A stretch of 52,155 bases of DNA from Planctomycetota bacterium (lineage in GTDB: Bacteria; Planctomycetota; Phycisphaerae; WQYP01), in NCBI GenBank assembly GCA_021818445.1, contig JAKAEB010000023.1, positions 1 through 52,155 of the forward strand. The letters are read 5' to 3'. Positions 16,401 through 25,657 of the stretch are shown here, in pieces; position 1 is the first letter of the stretch; every line of letters begins with the position of its first letter. The translations under genes and the position numbers were made by a program. The notes beneath the pieces were generated by a model that was given only the letters and a program-made list of their open reading frames with translations, did not search any database and was not told the origin of the DNA.

Positions 16401-17103
16401 GCAAAATACCATGGGATATGTTCGACGCGCATCGGCCGCCATCCGCCAGGAGGTCAATTTGCCACCCGGCTACACCTTCAGCTGGATCGGCACGTATCAT
16501 CAAATTGAGCTCACCAACCAAAGCCTCAAGCTGGCCGTCCCACTGGTACTGCTGATTATTTGCATTATTTTATTCATGGCCACCGGTCATGTACTGCGTG
16601 TACTCGGCGTGCTCCTGTCAATACCATTCGGCCTGATTGGTGCGTTTTGGGCCATATATCTGATGCATTATGAACTTTCGGCTGCGGTGTGGGTGGGGAT
16701 TATCGCATTGGCTGGGCTATGCACGGAAATGGGCCTGGTATTGATGGTATATCTTGATCTCGCGGTTCGCGAGGCACTTGATCGGAATGCCGTCAAATCT
16801 CGCCGTGATCTGCTCAACTGTATCTACATCGGTACCGTGCGACGAATCCGCCCGCAAACGATGACAGTCTCCGCCGCTTTAATCGGACTTACTCCCATGT
16901 TATGGATGACAGGTGCAGGTGGTGGAACCATGCGTCATCTGGCCATACCAATGATTGGCGGATTGGCCAGCAGCTTTCTACTGGAGCTGCTGGTGCTGCC
17001 CGCACTTTATTACATGGCGATGGGCATTGCACTGCGCAATCACATGACTGCAAGTACAGACCTGCCACCCCAGAAAACAGCCGACGAAGGAGCCACACCA
17101 TGA
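13450..17103 (+). CDS. cusA: CusA/CzcA-type heavy-metal RND efflux pump
   Basis: A proton-driven inner-membrane pump of about 1217 residues, longer than the usual 1030-1070 of the family. Typical blocks include VANRGLVMLI in TM1, DAVPDLSDVQV, VTYPLETAL, and TM4 with GVVVDSAIVLVENAH carrying the proton-relay Asp. The C-terminal half repeats the fold. An extra segment of about 60 residues rich in His, Trp and Gly (about 140-200) interrupts the first periplasmic porter region where relatives run directly into the LRxLQDWFxxFEL block; another His/Trp-rich insertion (about 765-800) precedes LNIPGLPVYWTQPI. Met residues suit Cu(I)/Ag(I), but the metal is inferred. Start 13450 has a GAG site; ATG 13438 and TTG 13432 are alternatives. 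Confidence 0.9.
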   Translation: MLRRVIELSVANRGLVMLISALLFILAGYGAYHSQLDAVPDLSDVQVLILTNDGGQSPEVIQQQVTYPLETALISAPRVTAIRGESMFDYSLIHVVFKPGTNLYWARSRVLEYLNYARNLLPKNVHPQLGPDATGVGWAYQYVLFPGWYCRHHPQGIWHDLKTNHWYAHRGEDLAAQRGHWLGALKLIRGFTHAGVSPLSGKPLEPANINLGRLRALQDWFVRFELEATPGVAEVAPLGGFVREYQVILDPVKVRSYHLRLSKIIHAIRAANKAVGGGITETGEFQYMVNNTAYITHLHQLGDVLIGRGSRGEPIYLHNVAHLQIAGEQRQGLCEYNGRGEAVGGIVVVRFHGDTFRTILRVKRKIASIVDSLPPGVLIRTGYNQNNLIKRAVHTLSDTLVEEMIVVALVCMIFLLHGRSSLVAIVIIPASMLTSLGILYLMHVSANIMSLSGIAIAIGVVVDSAIVLVENAHQHMNREDARVASGATPTSHKELILRAASEVGPSIFLSLLIITVSFLPIFILPGESGKMFSPLALTKTFAMATAAVLSITLTPVLMFYLVRARFWKQGMPVWLETLLSLTIVAIPPIVIWRFATKSPLLSQYGWIMAIVWVALAVMLVLPQKIVDESRNPVSRLLRGLFSPLFTAAMALRWILIPAAILAVISIAYPLMHLGTQFTPPLNEGVIEYMPTTYPGIGIAQARLVLQHTDKIIKSFPEVRSVFGQMGRAITATDDAPLNMIDTIVRLKPVNQWPHAPIQRFYQNWPHWMAWPFQHTFWPASRPISRHELLHGWVGPRGTHHAGMNQSLNIPGLPVYWTQPIANRTNMVNTGSKTLIGIRVSGPHLRELGRLSNEIAAAVSRVRGSVNAVANQTLGGYYLQIHIHRQIAAQYGLSIAAIERVIRIGVGGESIDTVIKGQQRFPINIRYFRSLRQRPSDIRQLPVRTPGGGTIPLGVVAAIYYSNGPPEIDSYDAQVVNYVNITSSAQNTMGYVRRASAAIRQEVNLPPGYTFSWIGTYHQIELTNQSLKLAVPLVLLIICIILFMATGHVLRVLGVLLSIPFGLIGAFWAIYLMHYELSAAVWVGIIALAGLCTEMGLVLMVYLDLAVREALDRNAVKSRRDLLNCIYIGTVRRIRPQTMTVSAALIGLTPMLWMTGAGGGTMRHLAIPMIGGLASSFLLELLVLPALYYMAMGIALRNHMTASTDLPPQKTADEGATP

Positions 17104-18488
17104 TAAACAAATCGGCGTGCAAACTTTTCATCACACTGCCAGCGATCGGATCGTTGTTAGTGCTCGGCGCATGCACCATCAGCCCCACGGGTGAAGCACA
17201 CCTGCGAGCAGATGCCCAAAAAGAGGGGCGCGCCTACCAGATCGATCAGCACCACGTGCCCGATCGACCTCTTCCACGTAAGCCGAACGCGGTACAATTG
17301 GTATCTTATGCGCTGCGCCGCAGCCCCGCAGTCGAAGCGGCCTATTGGAAATTTAAGGCCGCCATTGAAGCCATTCCACAGGCTGGCACCGAGATGACCA
17401 CGCCCATGCTTTCCGGCAAACTCGCGCTAAATAATGGTGCAGCAAGCGCTGCTAATTCCACAATTGGTATCGCTAACATGGGCAGCAGCGATATTCGTTG
17501 GCCCACCAAGCCGGCGGCAGACGCGAAAATCGCATTGGAAAATGCACGAAATGCTCAATGGCGATTCCGTGAAGCACAATTTGATTTACGCCGACAGGTG
17601 CTTCAGGCCTGGTACGGTCTGATCACCGCTCGGGCGTTATTGCGCAATTCCCAACAGCAGTTGAGTGCAGAACACGCGATGTCGCAGGATCAGCGGCAGC
17701 GTCTTGAATCTGCCGCTGGCTCCGCTACCGGATATCTGCGTCTGCAAAATCGCATGACACGCATAGGAATAAACATCTCACAACTGGAACGATTGGTAGC
17801 TGCCCGGCAAGTGAATCTGAATATACTATTAAATCGTTCGCCGCATCGGAATATTCTTACGCCGTCAAGTCTGGCATTTACAAATGGGCGCATTCCGTCT
17901 CCCGATCGTCTCATTGAAAGGGCGCTGGAGCATAACCCCAACCTGCGAGCGTTACATTTTACGCGCCGAAAAGAGCAAATCGCCATCGACCGGGCCAAAA
18001 TGCAGTACCTACCGAACTTCGATCTCGGTGCCATCAGCAGTTTGGATGGAGCTATGCAGAACTTGACCGGTGCGATCATGTTTCCGGTGGTGCGATATCG
18101 AGCCATCAATGCGGCAATCAAGCAGGCACAATATGGACTTTTTCGCACGGCTTCCCAAACGCACCAAAGCCGCAATCAGGTCGTGGCGCGACTGACTGAT
18201 GACACCATCGCCATGCATAGCGATGCCAGGCAATTGGCGTATATTCGGAAGGAACTGCTGCCTCGACTGCACGACCTGCGACATTTCTCATCGATAGCAC
18301 TTTCACAGGAAAGTGGAGGGCTCACCGCCGACCTGCTGGCCACGCTAAGCATACTTCATGCACGCGAACTCGAACTCACACTTCAATTGGATTTCGCCGA
18401 TCGACAGGCGGACATTGATGCGATCACTGCTCAACCGATCCCGAATAAAGCCATCGCAACAACGGCACCATCGGCGGACAGGCGTTGA
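17100..18488 (+). CDS. cusC: CusC/TolC-type outer-membrane efflux lipoprotein
   Basis: A 462-residue outer-membrane efflux protein. The signal peptide ends in a lipobox (LVLGAC, Cys at about residue 24), so it is probably lipidated. The two repeats of long helices typical of TolC-like channels are visible (VLQAWYGLITARALLRNSQQ and the later matching half). It should form the exit duct for the CusB/CusA complex. Its ATG overlaps the cusA stop (ATGA), and a GAAGGAG site lies eight bases upstream, so translation is coupled. Sequence similarity to characterised CusC is not obvious beyond the fold, so metal specificity comes from the neighbours. Confidence 0.85.
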   Translation: MINKSACKLFITLPAIGSLLVLGACTISPTGEAHLRADAQKEGRAYQIDQHHVPDRPLPRKPNAVQLVSYALRRSPAVEAAYWKFKAAIEAIPQAGTEMTTPMLSGKLALNNGAASAANSTIGIANMGSSDIRWPTKPAADAKIALENARNAQWRFREAQFDLRRQVLQAWYGLITARALLRNSQQQLSAEHAMSQDQRQRLESAAGSATGYLRLQNRMTRIGINISQLERLVAARQVNLNILLNRSPHRNILTPSSLAFTNGRIPSPDRLIERALEHNPNLRALHFTRRKEQIAIDRAKMQYLPNFDLGAISSLDGAMQNLTGAIMFPVVRYRAINAAIKQAQYGLFRTASQTHQSRNQVVARLTDDTIAMHSDARQLAYIRKELLPRLHDLRHFSSIALSQESGGLTADLLATLSILHARELELTLQLDFADRQADIDAITAQPIPNKAIATTAPSADRR

Positions 18489-18534
18489 TACCGATCGATT
18501 GGATGAAGATCAGACTTTTCATTACACTTTGGTT

Positions 18535-19218
18535 ATGAAAATCGTGTTCTACGGCGACTCAATGACGGAATACTTGCATGATTCCCTCCGCGCATTTCGC
18601 GACCATTTTGACCCCAATGGAAGTCTGAAAAATTTGGAATTATTGAACTACGGTGTGGGTGCCACGCGTGCTGAACTTGTCCTCTACCGGTTGCTGCATG
18701 AATTTTGGCATGGCCGTAAACGCATGCTGCCGCTCGAGAAACTCCAGCCTGATGTGCTGGTGCTGGAATCTTGCGCGTTCAATAATTCTATCGACCGCGA
18801 GGAAGGCTTTGAAAATTTTGATTCGATTTGGGATCAAATCGCCACTGCCTGTCAACGGCATGCGCCCAATGCCGTTGCGCTTTTCTACATTACCATACCG
18901 CCAGATTTGATAATTCCCGACGAACAGGCCAATCGGCTGTTTTTTCGCAGCCGGCCGGAGATATTTTCCTATCGCTATCATTGGCGGGAGCAATACCAGG
19001 AGCGCTTTGCCCAATGGGGTGAATCACGTGGAATTGATATACTGGATATCCGGCGTGATGTGACCGCTATGGAGAAGGCGGGACACTCGCGTCGAGAATT
19101 AATTCACGCCGATGGCGTGCACCCCAATCCTGCGGGTGTGGATATGATCAGCCGTCGATTGGCGGAAGAGATTGGCAAGCGTTGGGGAACTGAAGGGAAA
19201 ACCGATGGTCGAAAATAA
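18535..19218 (+). CDS. SGNH/GDSL-family hydrolase
   Basis: A 227-residue esterase/lipase-like protein. The catalytic serine is in the first block, FYGDSMTEY (Ser about residue 8). The Gly block is NYGVGATRAEL, and the last block is HADGVHPNPAG, supplying the Asp/His pair. No signal peptide is present, so it is cytoplasmic as written. Start 18535 (MKIVFYGDS) follows the family; longer frames add unrelated residues overlapping cusC. The stop overlaps the next gene by 14 bp. Substrate unknown; relatives deacylate sugars or lysophospholipids. Confidence 0.85.
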   Translation: MKIVFYGDSMTEYLHDSLRAFRDHFDPNGSLKNLELLNYGVGATRAELVLYRLLHEFWHGRKRMLPLEKLQPDVLVLESCAFNNSIDREEGFENFDSIWDQIATACQRHAPNAVALFYITIPPDLIIPDEQANRLFFRSRPEIFSYRYHWREQYQERFAQWGESRGIDILDIRRDVTAMEKAGHSRRELIHADGVHPNPAGVDMISRRLAEEIGKRWGTEGKTDGRK

Positions 19219-19762
19219 TGAGACTACCGCGCCGGTAGCATCACCTATCACGGCCACCAGCGCTATGCGGTTAACAGTCAAAACTCACCGCAATCGTATC
19301 CTTCTGCTCATTTCCATCTTCAAATTTTTAAAAGCATTGGGTGCGTTGACAGCGGGTCTCATCGCGTTGCATTTTTTGCACGCAAGCCTGATTGGAACTT
19401 TGTCGCACTGGATAAATTTGTTTCGCATCGATCGTCATAATAAATGGGTGGATTTGCTGCTGGACAAAGCGGCGCTTATCAATCATGGCGAAATAAAAAT
19501 GGCGGCCATCGGTGCCTTTATTTATGCTGCACTATTTGCCATCGAAGGAACGGGCCTTTACTTCGAAAAGGTCTGGGCGGAGTGGCTAATCATAGGCGAG
19601 GTGTCACTGCTTTTTCCGTTTGAGATTTATGCCATCGCCCAAAAGCCTGACTTGATTCGCATTGCTCTTCTGATGGGTAATATTCTTGTATTGATTTATC
19701 TTGTGTACCTGCGAATCAAGGCAACCGTCAAGAAAAAATCATCGCCGCCCGTTGGGACCTAA
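19205..19762 (+). CDS. DUF2127-like membrane protein
   Basis: A 185-residue integral membrane protein with about four hydrophobic segments (about 33-55, 96-115, 125-143 and 151-172). The ILLLISIFKFLKALGAL start and the TGLYFEKVWAEWLIIGEVSLLFPFEIYAI block fit the uncharacterised DUF2127 family. The start at 19205 has AAGGG upstream; an ATG at 19172 would extend further into the hydrolase gene. The overlap with the SGNH gene suggests coupled translation, but a shared function is not known. Confidence 0.75.
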   Translation: MVENNETTAPVASPITATSAMRLTVKTHRNRILLLISIFKFLKALGALTAGLIALHFLHASLIGTLSHWINLFRIDRHNKWVDLLLDKAALINHGEIKMAAIGAFIYAALFAIEGTGLYFEKVWAEWLIIGEVSLLFPFEIYAIAQKPDLIRIALLMGNILVLIYLVYLRIKATVKKKSSPPVGT

Positions 19763-20016
19763 TACAAGCCTTCCTTGCGCAACGCCCAAAATTAAAGTCA
19801 CTGGAATTTACGACTGCAACAATATCCGGCGCTGCCATGATGATGGGCCCATGCCGCCTTGATATATTACCGCACACCCATACCCCAAAATACTCCCGCT
19901 GAACATCTTCGGCAAAACCGTCAGCGATTGATCACTGAACAAAAATTGCTGAATCTTCCAAAGTGCCTCATTCGGTGGCCCTTACACCTCAGCGATCATT
20001 ACAGTTCGCGATAATA

Positions 20017-22815
20017 TTAATATTTCCGCTGATATTCCGCATATATCGTATAGGGCTCCACCGAAGCCGACAAAATCTGAGCTGGCTTATTCACGGCACG
20101 CAGGCACACCGCAATAACATTTTTTCCTGCACCATGTGGGCGCAGCCAGCATTCTGGCAGATAATATTCTCGTTGACCACCATCTTGCCAGAAGCGACCA
20201 TAGTTTTGCCCATTGACATAAATAAATCCCGTGCCAGTGGCCTGAATCTTCAAGCACCACGGAAGCCACATATCGGCCGGCACGGACGGCAATTTAAATT
20301 CCATGCGATGCCATGAGAGCAAGTGCGGCTCTGCTGAACCGTCAAAAGGCTTTGGCAAGACATGGGATGACCAATGGCGATCATCAAAATCAATTTCATG
20401 CCACCGGCGTTCAATGCCAACCGGCGCGGCGGCAATTTCCATCGGGCCATCCAGATGCGAGAGTGGTTTCATATCGCGGCTGGTTATGAGTTTGGCATTA
20501 CCCATTCCACCGGCACCCCCAATGTTTTGGACGATTACGGCAATGGAGTTCTTACCGGCTCGTAATGCGTGCGCTGCATCGAACGTCCATGGCCTGCCCC
20601 AAGCGGTGCTGTGGCCAATGAATTGACCATTCACGAAAACCCATCCGTTATCGTCAATTCGGCTGAACCAGAGAGTGGTAGTGTGGTTTTTGATCTCATT
20701 GCTCGTAACGTCGATTTTGCACCTGAATACGCCCCACGAATTGGGAGTGAGTTGCGTCGCGGAATCGGCCGTCTTGCAGACTACATTCCGCCAGCCGGTG
20801 GTATCAATATGTCGATGGGTGAGCGCTACGGACCGTGGATTTTTCGGTGCTTCGATGTGCCGCATAGACCATTTATCGATGGCCTGTCCCACAAGATTTG
20901 TCGGCACGATGGAAAGGCGTGAAATACCATAGGTTTCTTCCATCGACATGCCGCCATTGGCGTGGCCGCGGTTTTCATACACCAGCAAAGCAGTATGCTT
21001 ACCCACTTCAAGCTCAGATTTCGGAGAAAAATGGACGTCGGTACCGCCACTGGATGCCGGGTAATATAGGCGCCCGTCGATGATGGCGGTAGCGGAATCA
21101 CCTGATGCGACCTTGGCCTCTACAAGCGTACGGGGCACATGCGCTGGTTTTGGCTGGGCATTCACACTGGCGCGGTAATAATTGAAGCCACTTTCATAAA
21201 ACCCCAAATCCGCAAGCGTCTGGCCCGCCTCAACGTGTCGCCAATTCGTTGGTAACGGATCGACTGCCGTTCGGCACTCGGTAATGGGTATCGCGGCTGG
21301 CAAGTTCTGGCTTGGACGGGCCGGTGCAGATTGCTCGGCGGGCAGCCACTTTGCACCATGGGCTGAATTTACCCCCGGCGGGAAATACAAAATCTTTGAC
21401 CCGAAATGTCCAAGTGAATAGGCAAATTCAATATTTGCCAATCGGCCACAGGTAAGTTTCACCCGGCCGCGGCGCTCCCGTCCATCACGATTTTTGCGGA
21501 TAAAAACATATATCCCGCCATCGGGAGACTCACGGGCAGCCATGCTGACATCCGTGTGCCCGGTGCGAGCGGAAACCTTAACCACCTTTGACCGGGCGAT
21601 GTTCGGTCCGTGATCGCGCAGCATCGATGCCAGAGCTTTGACGCTTAAATACTTGGCACCTACACCTCCATTTTCACGAATCGGTGCGCTGTAATCGTAC
21701 GATGTGGCAATACCGCGACCGGGATGGCCACCAAAATTTGTACCACCAAACAACATATAATAATTAATCATTGTCACGCCGTTCTGCATGCAGAACAGCG
21801 TTAGATTATTTATTTGTTCCGGGCCAATGCCATGCCCATAATGGTCGATCGAGGTACGCAGGTCCGGCACGCCACCTACGCCGGTGAACCAACCCCCTTG
21901 CAGTTCTGCGGTCATCAGCGGGGCATCCGGCTGGCTGCGACGCATCGCGTCGATGGATCCCTGCGCACTGTTGACATTGGCACGCGGATAGAAATCCATT
22001 GTGTCAAACACGCGATGCAATAGCGAGTTTTTTGCCCCAAGCACACATCGGCCCCAGTTAATGAAAAGCGGGACATCAATGCCGTTGGCCAATGCGCCCT
22101 CCACCAGAGACTCGACATACCGGCGTTTTACTTCTACCGGGAACGGTGGATAGTCATACTCATTCTCCACCTGAAATAGAAATACGCCGGCTTTACCCAC
22201 TGGCTTGCGCGACAGTTGATGCTTGGCGATCACAGGGCATACAGCATCATACCAATGGCGGCTCCACGCCATGAATAGCGAATCGTCGCTGCGGAGCCAT
22301 TCTCCGCGATATCTCTTTGGTTTGTATGTGATCAGCCATTGCGGAAAACCACCCGTATCCCATTCCGCACAAATGTAGGGGCCGGGACGAATCGTTACAT
22401 AAAGTCCAAACTCCTCCGTTGCCATCTGCAGCCATTCATCCAGATCGGTCAGGTCAACGTGTGAAAAGTCTTTCAAGGATGCCGGCTTTTGCCGCTCGCT
22501 TATATTCCACGGGATATAGGTTTGAACGGTGTTAAAACCAGCTTCTTTTATCTTTTCAAATCGATTGCGCCACATCGCCTTGGGGCAGCGATAATAATGA
22601 AAGCATCCGCTGTAAAGGAAAAATGGCTTATTTTCTACAAATAGCGACAGGCCGTCATAACGAATCCGATGCGGATGGAAAAATGGTCGAGCGGCAACCG
22701 CCGCTTTAGAGGCTTGCGCCTGCGGTGATGTGCTCCCGGCCATCACCCCCCCGGCTGACGCCAGCAACGCTAATTTAATTAGGTCACGTCGAGGCAATTG
22801 AGAATGCTGTTTCAT
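20017..22815 (-). CDS. GH35-type beta-galactosidase-like enzyme, Tat-exported
   Basis: A 932-residue glycoside hydrolase. The N-terminus carries a twin-arginine signal (RRDLIKLALLASAGG) with a likely cleavage near AQA-SK. The TIM-barrel (about 45-400) is of the GH35 type: YSGCFHYYR, the IRPGPYICAEWDTGGFP block, acid/base Glu about 219 in QVENEY and nucleophile Glu about 304 in TAELQGG. C-terminal beta-sandwich/jelly-roll domains follow, ending with FIYVNGQNYGRFWQ, which is typical of GH35 lectin-like domains. It probably hydrolyses beta-linked galactose residues of plant or algal polysaccharides in the periplasm or outside; the exact linkage is unknown. It is about 91 bp downstream of the unknown 211-residue gene, on the same strand. 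Confidence 0.9.
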   Translation of the reverse strand: MKQHSQLPRRDLIKLALLASAGGVMAGSTSPQAQASKAAVAARPFFHPHRIRYDGLSLFVENKPFFLYSGCFHYYRCPKAMWRNRFEKIKEAGFNTVQTYIPWNISERQKPASLKDFSHVDLTDLDEWLQMATEEFGLYVTIRPGPYICAEWDTGGFPQWLITYKPKRYRGEWLRSDDSLFMAWSRHWYDAVCPVIAKHQLSRKPVGKAGVFLFQVENEYDYPPFPVEVKRRYVESLVEGALANGIDVPLFINWGRCVLGAKNSLLHRVFDTMDFYPRANVNSAQGSIDAMRRSQPDAPLMTAELQGGWFTGVGGVPDLRTSIDHYGHGIGPEQINNLTLFCMQNGVTMINYYMLFGGTNFGGHPGRGIATSYDYSAPIRENGGVGAKYLSVKALASMLRDHGPNIARSKVVKVSARTGHTDVSMAARESPDGGIYVFIRKNRDGRERRGRVKLTCGRLANIEFAYSLGHFGSKILYFPPGVNSAHGAKWLPAEQSAPARPSQNLPAAIPITECRTAVDPLPTNWRHVEAGQTLADLGFYESGFNYYRASVNAQPKPAHVPRTLVEAKVASGDSATAIIDGRLYYPASSGGTDVHFSPKSELEVGKHTALLVYENRGHANGGMSMEETYGISRLSIVPTNLVGQAIDKWSMRHIEAPKNPRSVALTHRHIDTTGWRNVVCKTADSATQLTPNSWGVFRCKIDVTSNEIKNHTTTLWFSRIDDNGWVFVNGQFIGHSTAWGRPWTFDAAHALRAGKNSIAVIVQNIGGAGGMGNAKLITSRDMKPLSHLDGPMEIAAAPVGIERRWHEIDFDDRHWSSHVLPKPFDGSAEPHLLSWHRMEFKLPSVPADMWLPWCLKIQATGTGFIYVNGQNYGRFWQDGGQREYYLPECWLRPHGAGKNVIAVCLRAVNKPAQILSASVEPYTIYAEYQRKY

Positions 22816-22906
22816 CCATCACGCTCCTGATCAAAGTCCACACCCGCTATTTTGGCAGCTTAAGTAGGTTGACGCGGAAAAGCAAACTGGAGCACCGAGG
22901 CGATGG

Positions 22907-23542
22907 TCAGACGGGCTGTGATTCAAAATCCGGGGGGTTGAGCATCTCAGCGTGCGGGCATTTTTCCGCCACAGCGTTGAGCAACGGACCGAGATCATCA
23001 AAAAGCATGGAGTCAAAGCGTGCCGACTTCTTTGCGCCGGATGGTGTTTCATATTGCATTTCAACCATGCCGTGCGATATCCATTTGCGGTTATCAATCA
23101 CTTTAATCTGGCTCCAAAGTATGCGTTCACCCCGGCTCATTGTTACGGCCGTATCGTCCACGGTAAGCTTTCGCTGGTTCACCAGCCACCACCAAATGCC
23201 GCCAGCAACCGCCAATAGAGTGATGAACAGCGCAATCCATCGCTGATTTTCAATGTCAGTAACGGTATGCCACCCGGAGAAATTTAACATATGGACGATG
23301 TGGTCGAACCGATGGCGCTGGGCCAAGGTTGCATGATTCCAGCCCGGCCAATTGGCAAGCATTTTCTTATAGTGGGCGTCCACACTGGTGGAATGCTGCA
23401 TTCTGTGCACCATGTGGTCGTCATGATTGGGCCAATTCCAGAAGCCATCTAAGGCAAAAAGAACGGCAAAAATGACGCACAAAAAAACCAGAATCATCGG
23501 CCGCCGGCGTTCAAAACTGGTGAGACGTGCCGTGATCTGCAT
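22907..23542 (-). CDS. Hypothetical two-TM membrane protein
   Basis: A 211-residue protein with two hydrophobic segments: one near the N-terminus (about 16-34, MILVFLCVIFAVLFAL) and one in the middle (about 105-122, WIALFITLLAVAGGIWWWL). A His/Asn/Trp-rich loop (NWPNHDDHMVHRMQH) lies between them, and the C-terminal part is a soluble beta-rich domain that resembles a PH-like/DUF fold (VDDTAVTMSRGERILWSQIKVID). Function not recognised. The start at 23542 has AGGA upstream; a TTG at 23575 overlapping the upstream stop is possible. It follows the 75-residue gene at 23572 within 30 bp. Confidence 0.65.
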   Translation of the reverse strand: MQITARLTSFERRRPMILVFLCVIFAVLFALDGFWNWPNHDDHMVHRMQHSTSVDAHYKKMLANWPGWNHATLAQRHRFDHIVHMLNFSGWHTVTDIENQRWIALFITLLAVAGGIWWWLVNQRKLTVDDTAVTMSRGERILWSQIKVIDNRKWISHGMVEMQYETPSGAKKSARFDSMLFDDLGPLLNAVAEKCPHAEMLNPPDFESQPV

Positions 23543-23571
23543 GCCTGTTTGTCCTCGCTCAATAAAAAATG

Positions 23572-23799
23572 TCAATAACCCGGCGGGCCGAATTCTTGCT
23601 CAAATACATAATTCCAGAAAAAAGTTTTGATCCGCTGTGAAAAATCACCCACACCAACCCGATGCGTTGGAATACGCGGCACCCGACTGGGATTATTCAA
23701 CCCCCATTCGATAAATGCGCTGGTTTCATCCAACAGACGCTGGCGGAACTGCTCGTAGGTTTCGAGTCGCAATCGGCGACTGGGGCCAAAATAAATCAT
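23572..23799 (-). CDS. Small hypothetical protein
   Basis: A 75-residue protein, MIYFGPSRRLRLETYEQF at the start, rich in Arg, Phe and Glu, ending in FGPPGY. No membrane segment and no recognised domain. The start at 23799 has AAGGGA nine bases upstream; a GTG at 23823 is an alternative. It is immediately upstream of the two-TM gene on the same strand, which suggests co-transcription. Low certainty because it is short and unrecognised. Confidence 0.5.
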   Translation of the reverse strand: MIYFGPSRRLRLETYEQFRQRLLDETSAFIEWGLNNPSRVPRIPTHRVGVGDFSQRIKTFFWNYVFEQEFGPPGY

Positions 23800-24077
23800 G
23801 GCGCGGAATCCCTTTACCAACACCGAGATTATAGACGCCGGGACGGAGCAATCAATCTCCCGATTAACATCGGGCAGTACACCATTTTCTTGGTTTTTAA
23901 CGAGCAGTATGACGCATTTCGAACCAAACTAACCAACATTGCGCCCGCTCCAGTGCCATCCAATCCATCTTAAAGCGCTGCGCCGCCACGGGAGACGGTG
24001 CACGGGAAATTGCATTGCTATTTACATCGGCTACCGGGAGCCAATAAACTAAAGAAAAGTTCTACAATAGTCCGAGA

Positions 24078-24356
24078 ATGTTTATGTTAGAATGTCGAAG
24101 GGTGTATTTTAGCGGCCGAGTGCAGGGAGTGGGCTTCCGCCAAAGTGTTGTTGATTTAGCCTCGCAACTGCCGCTTTCCGGTCAAGTCCGGAATTTACCC
24201 GACGGCAGGGTTGAATTGGTGATGCAAGGAAGCGCCATAGATCGCAAGCACTTGCTGAATTTGCTGCAGAAGCGATACAGCGGGTACATTAGCGGCTTGG
24301 TGGAGGAGGCGGCGTTGCCCATTGAGCCGACGGGCCAAATTGTAATTTTGCGGTAA
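24078..24356 (+). CDS. acyP: Acylphosphatase
   Basis: A 92-residue enzyme hydrolysing acylphosphates such as acetyl phosphate or carbamoyl phosphate. Both signatures are visible: GRVQGVGFR with catalytic Arg21, and [15 protein letters not shown] with catalytic Asn39. Length is standard. An alternative ATG at 24084 would remove two residues. It is transcribed divergently from the 75-residue gene across 278 bp that hold no other supported gene, and precedes the ABC permease by 59 bp. Confidence 0.93.
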   Translation: MFMLECRRVYFSGRVQGVGFRQSVVDLASQLPLSGQVRNLPDGRVELVMQGSAIDRKHLLNLLQKRYSGYISGLVEEAALPIEPTGQIVILR

Positions 24357-24415
24357 GGGAACGAGCGAACTGTAGGGTATAACATGCGTCAATCAATCAA
24401 AAGGAACCTTCAAAG

Positions 24416-25567
24416 GTGAATAAGACACAGAAAGTTTTGTTGGCGACACTAGCGGTTTTTGTCGCAATTTCGGTCGTATTTATATTCCTTCATGCACATT
24501 TTTTGGCCGCCGCCCAGCAAACTTCCAATGTGGCAGTAAACGCATCGAAGGGCAACCATGGAGTAGCCGAGCACTACGCCAATTATGTGGCCCGGGAAGA
24601 GATCACAACTCGAATGTGGATGGTGATTTCCTTCATGATCACCGGGTCATTAATGGTATTGGCATTCATCGAGTTTGCCGTGTTACCGCTGCTTAGCCTT
24701 AAACGCATAGGTGCCCTCTGCCGAGTTACCTATTACGAAGGTATCCTGCAACCATTCACACTGGTGACTTTTCTCATCGGCTTGGCGGCCATTGTGGTAA
24801 CGACCTTCATCCCATTTGACACCTTCGGCGAAGACACGACGATGTACCGCGATATCGCCATTTCCTTTGTGTCAATGTTTGTCCTGATTATAACGGTGTT
24901 TGTCACCGCAAAAGTTATTGACGAAGAGATTGAAAACCGAACCATGTTAACACTGATGAGCAAGCCGCTGGCACGCTGGCAGGTTATTATTGGAAAATAC
25001 CTCGGCATTGTGTGCATAGTGTTTGTTACGTCTGCCATCTTGATGATGTTCGCCGCCGGATGTGGCTGGCTGCGTTACTTCTCCGACCAACGAATTGATA
25101 TTTACGTGGCGACCCTTCAGGGCCGGGCGCAATTATTCTGGGATAATGACCGCGCGGTCTTGCTTATGATTCCCGCATTTTTGCTGGGTTTTTTGGAAAT
25201 GTCCACGCTTGCCGCCATCAGCACTGCAATCGCGACGCGCTACTCGCTGGCTATCAACATGACAGGCATTGTGATACTTTACATTGTGGCAAATTTGACG
25301 CGTTTTTTGCCCGCATTACACGCCTCCGGGGCTCTGGCCGGTACGCTTAACAGCCTAAGCTACCTCCTGCCGTACTTGAGCAATTTTGACATCAATCAAT
25401 GTCTGGTATATCGCCGGGTTAGCATGCCAGGCCACTACGTCGCCGGCGCGCCAACTTGGGGAGAAATATGGCAATATGTGGGTATGGCGAGCCTGTATGG
25501 GCTGATGTACATTGGCGCGGCGCTAGCCGCCGCCGTGGCGTTATTCCGCAATCGGGAGTTGATCTGA
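24416..25567 (+). CDS. ABC-2 type transporter permease
   Basis: A 383-residue integral membrane protein with an N-terminal helix, an extracytoplasmic segment (about 35-65), and further helices (six or more in total). The block VIDEEIENRTMLTLMSKPLARWQVIIGKYLG is the typical ABC-2 family coupling region shared with multi-copper-enzyme maturation (NosY-like) permeases. Substrate unknown. The matching ATPase gene is not adjacent on either side, so it must be encoded elsewhere. It starts with GTG (24416), preceded by AAAGGAA. Confidence 0.8.
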   Translation: MNKTQKVLLATLAVFVAISVVFIFLHAHFLAAAQQTSNVAVNASKGNHGVAEHYANYVAREEITTRMWMVISFMITGSLMVLAFIEFAVLPLLSLKRIGALCRVTYYEGILQPFTLVTFLIGLAAIVVTTFIPFDTFGEDTTMYRDIAISFVSMFVLIITVFVTAKVIDEEIENRTMLTLMSKPLARWQVIIGKYLGIVCIVFVTSAILMMFAAGCGWLRYFSDQRIDIYVATLQGRAQLFWDNDRAVLLMIPAFLLGFLEMSTLAAISTAIATRYSLAINMTGIVILYIVANLTRFLPALHASGALAGTLNSLSYLLPYLSNFDINQCLVYRRVSMPGHYVAGAPTWGEIWQYVGMASLYGLMYIGAALAAAVALFRNRELI

Positions 25568-25657
25568 GGCTGCGGCGTCTTCGCCTACCGTCCCGTGCAT
25601 TATGCCCGACGTGATAAGCGAACATGTTGAGCTTGCCGTAGGTTATACTTCGCCCCT

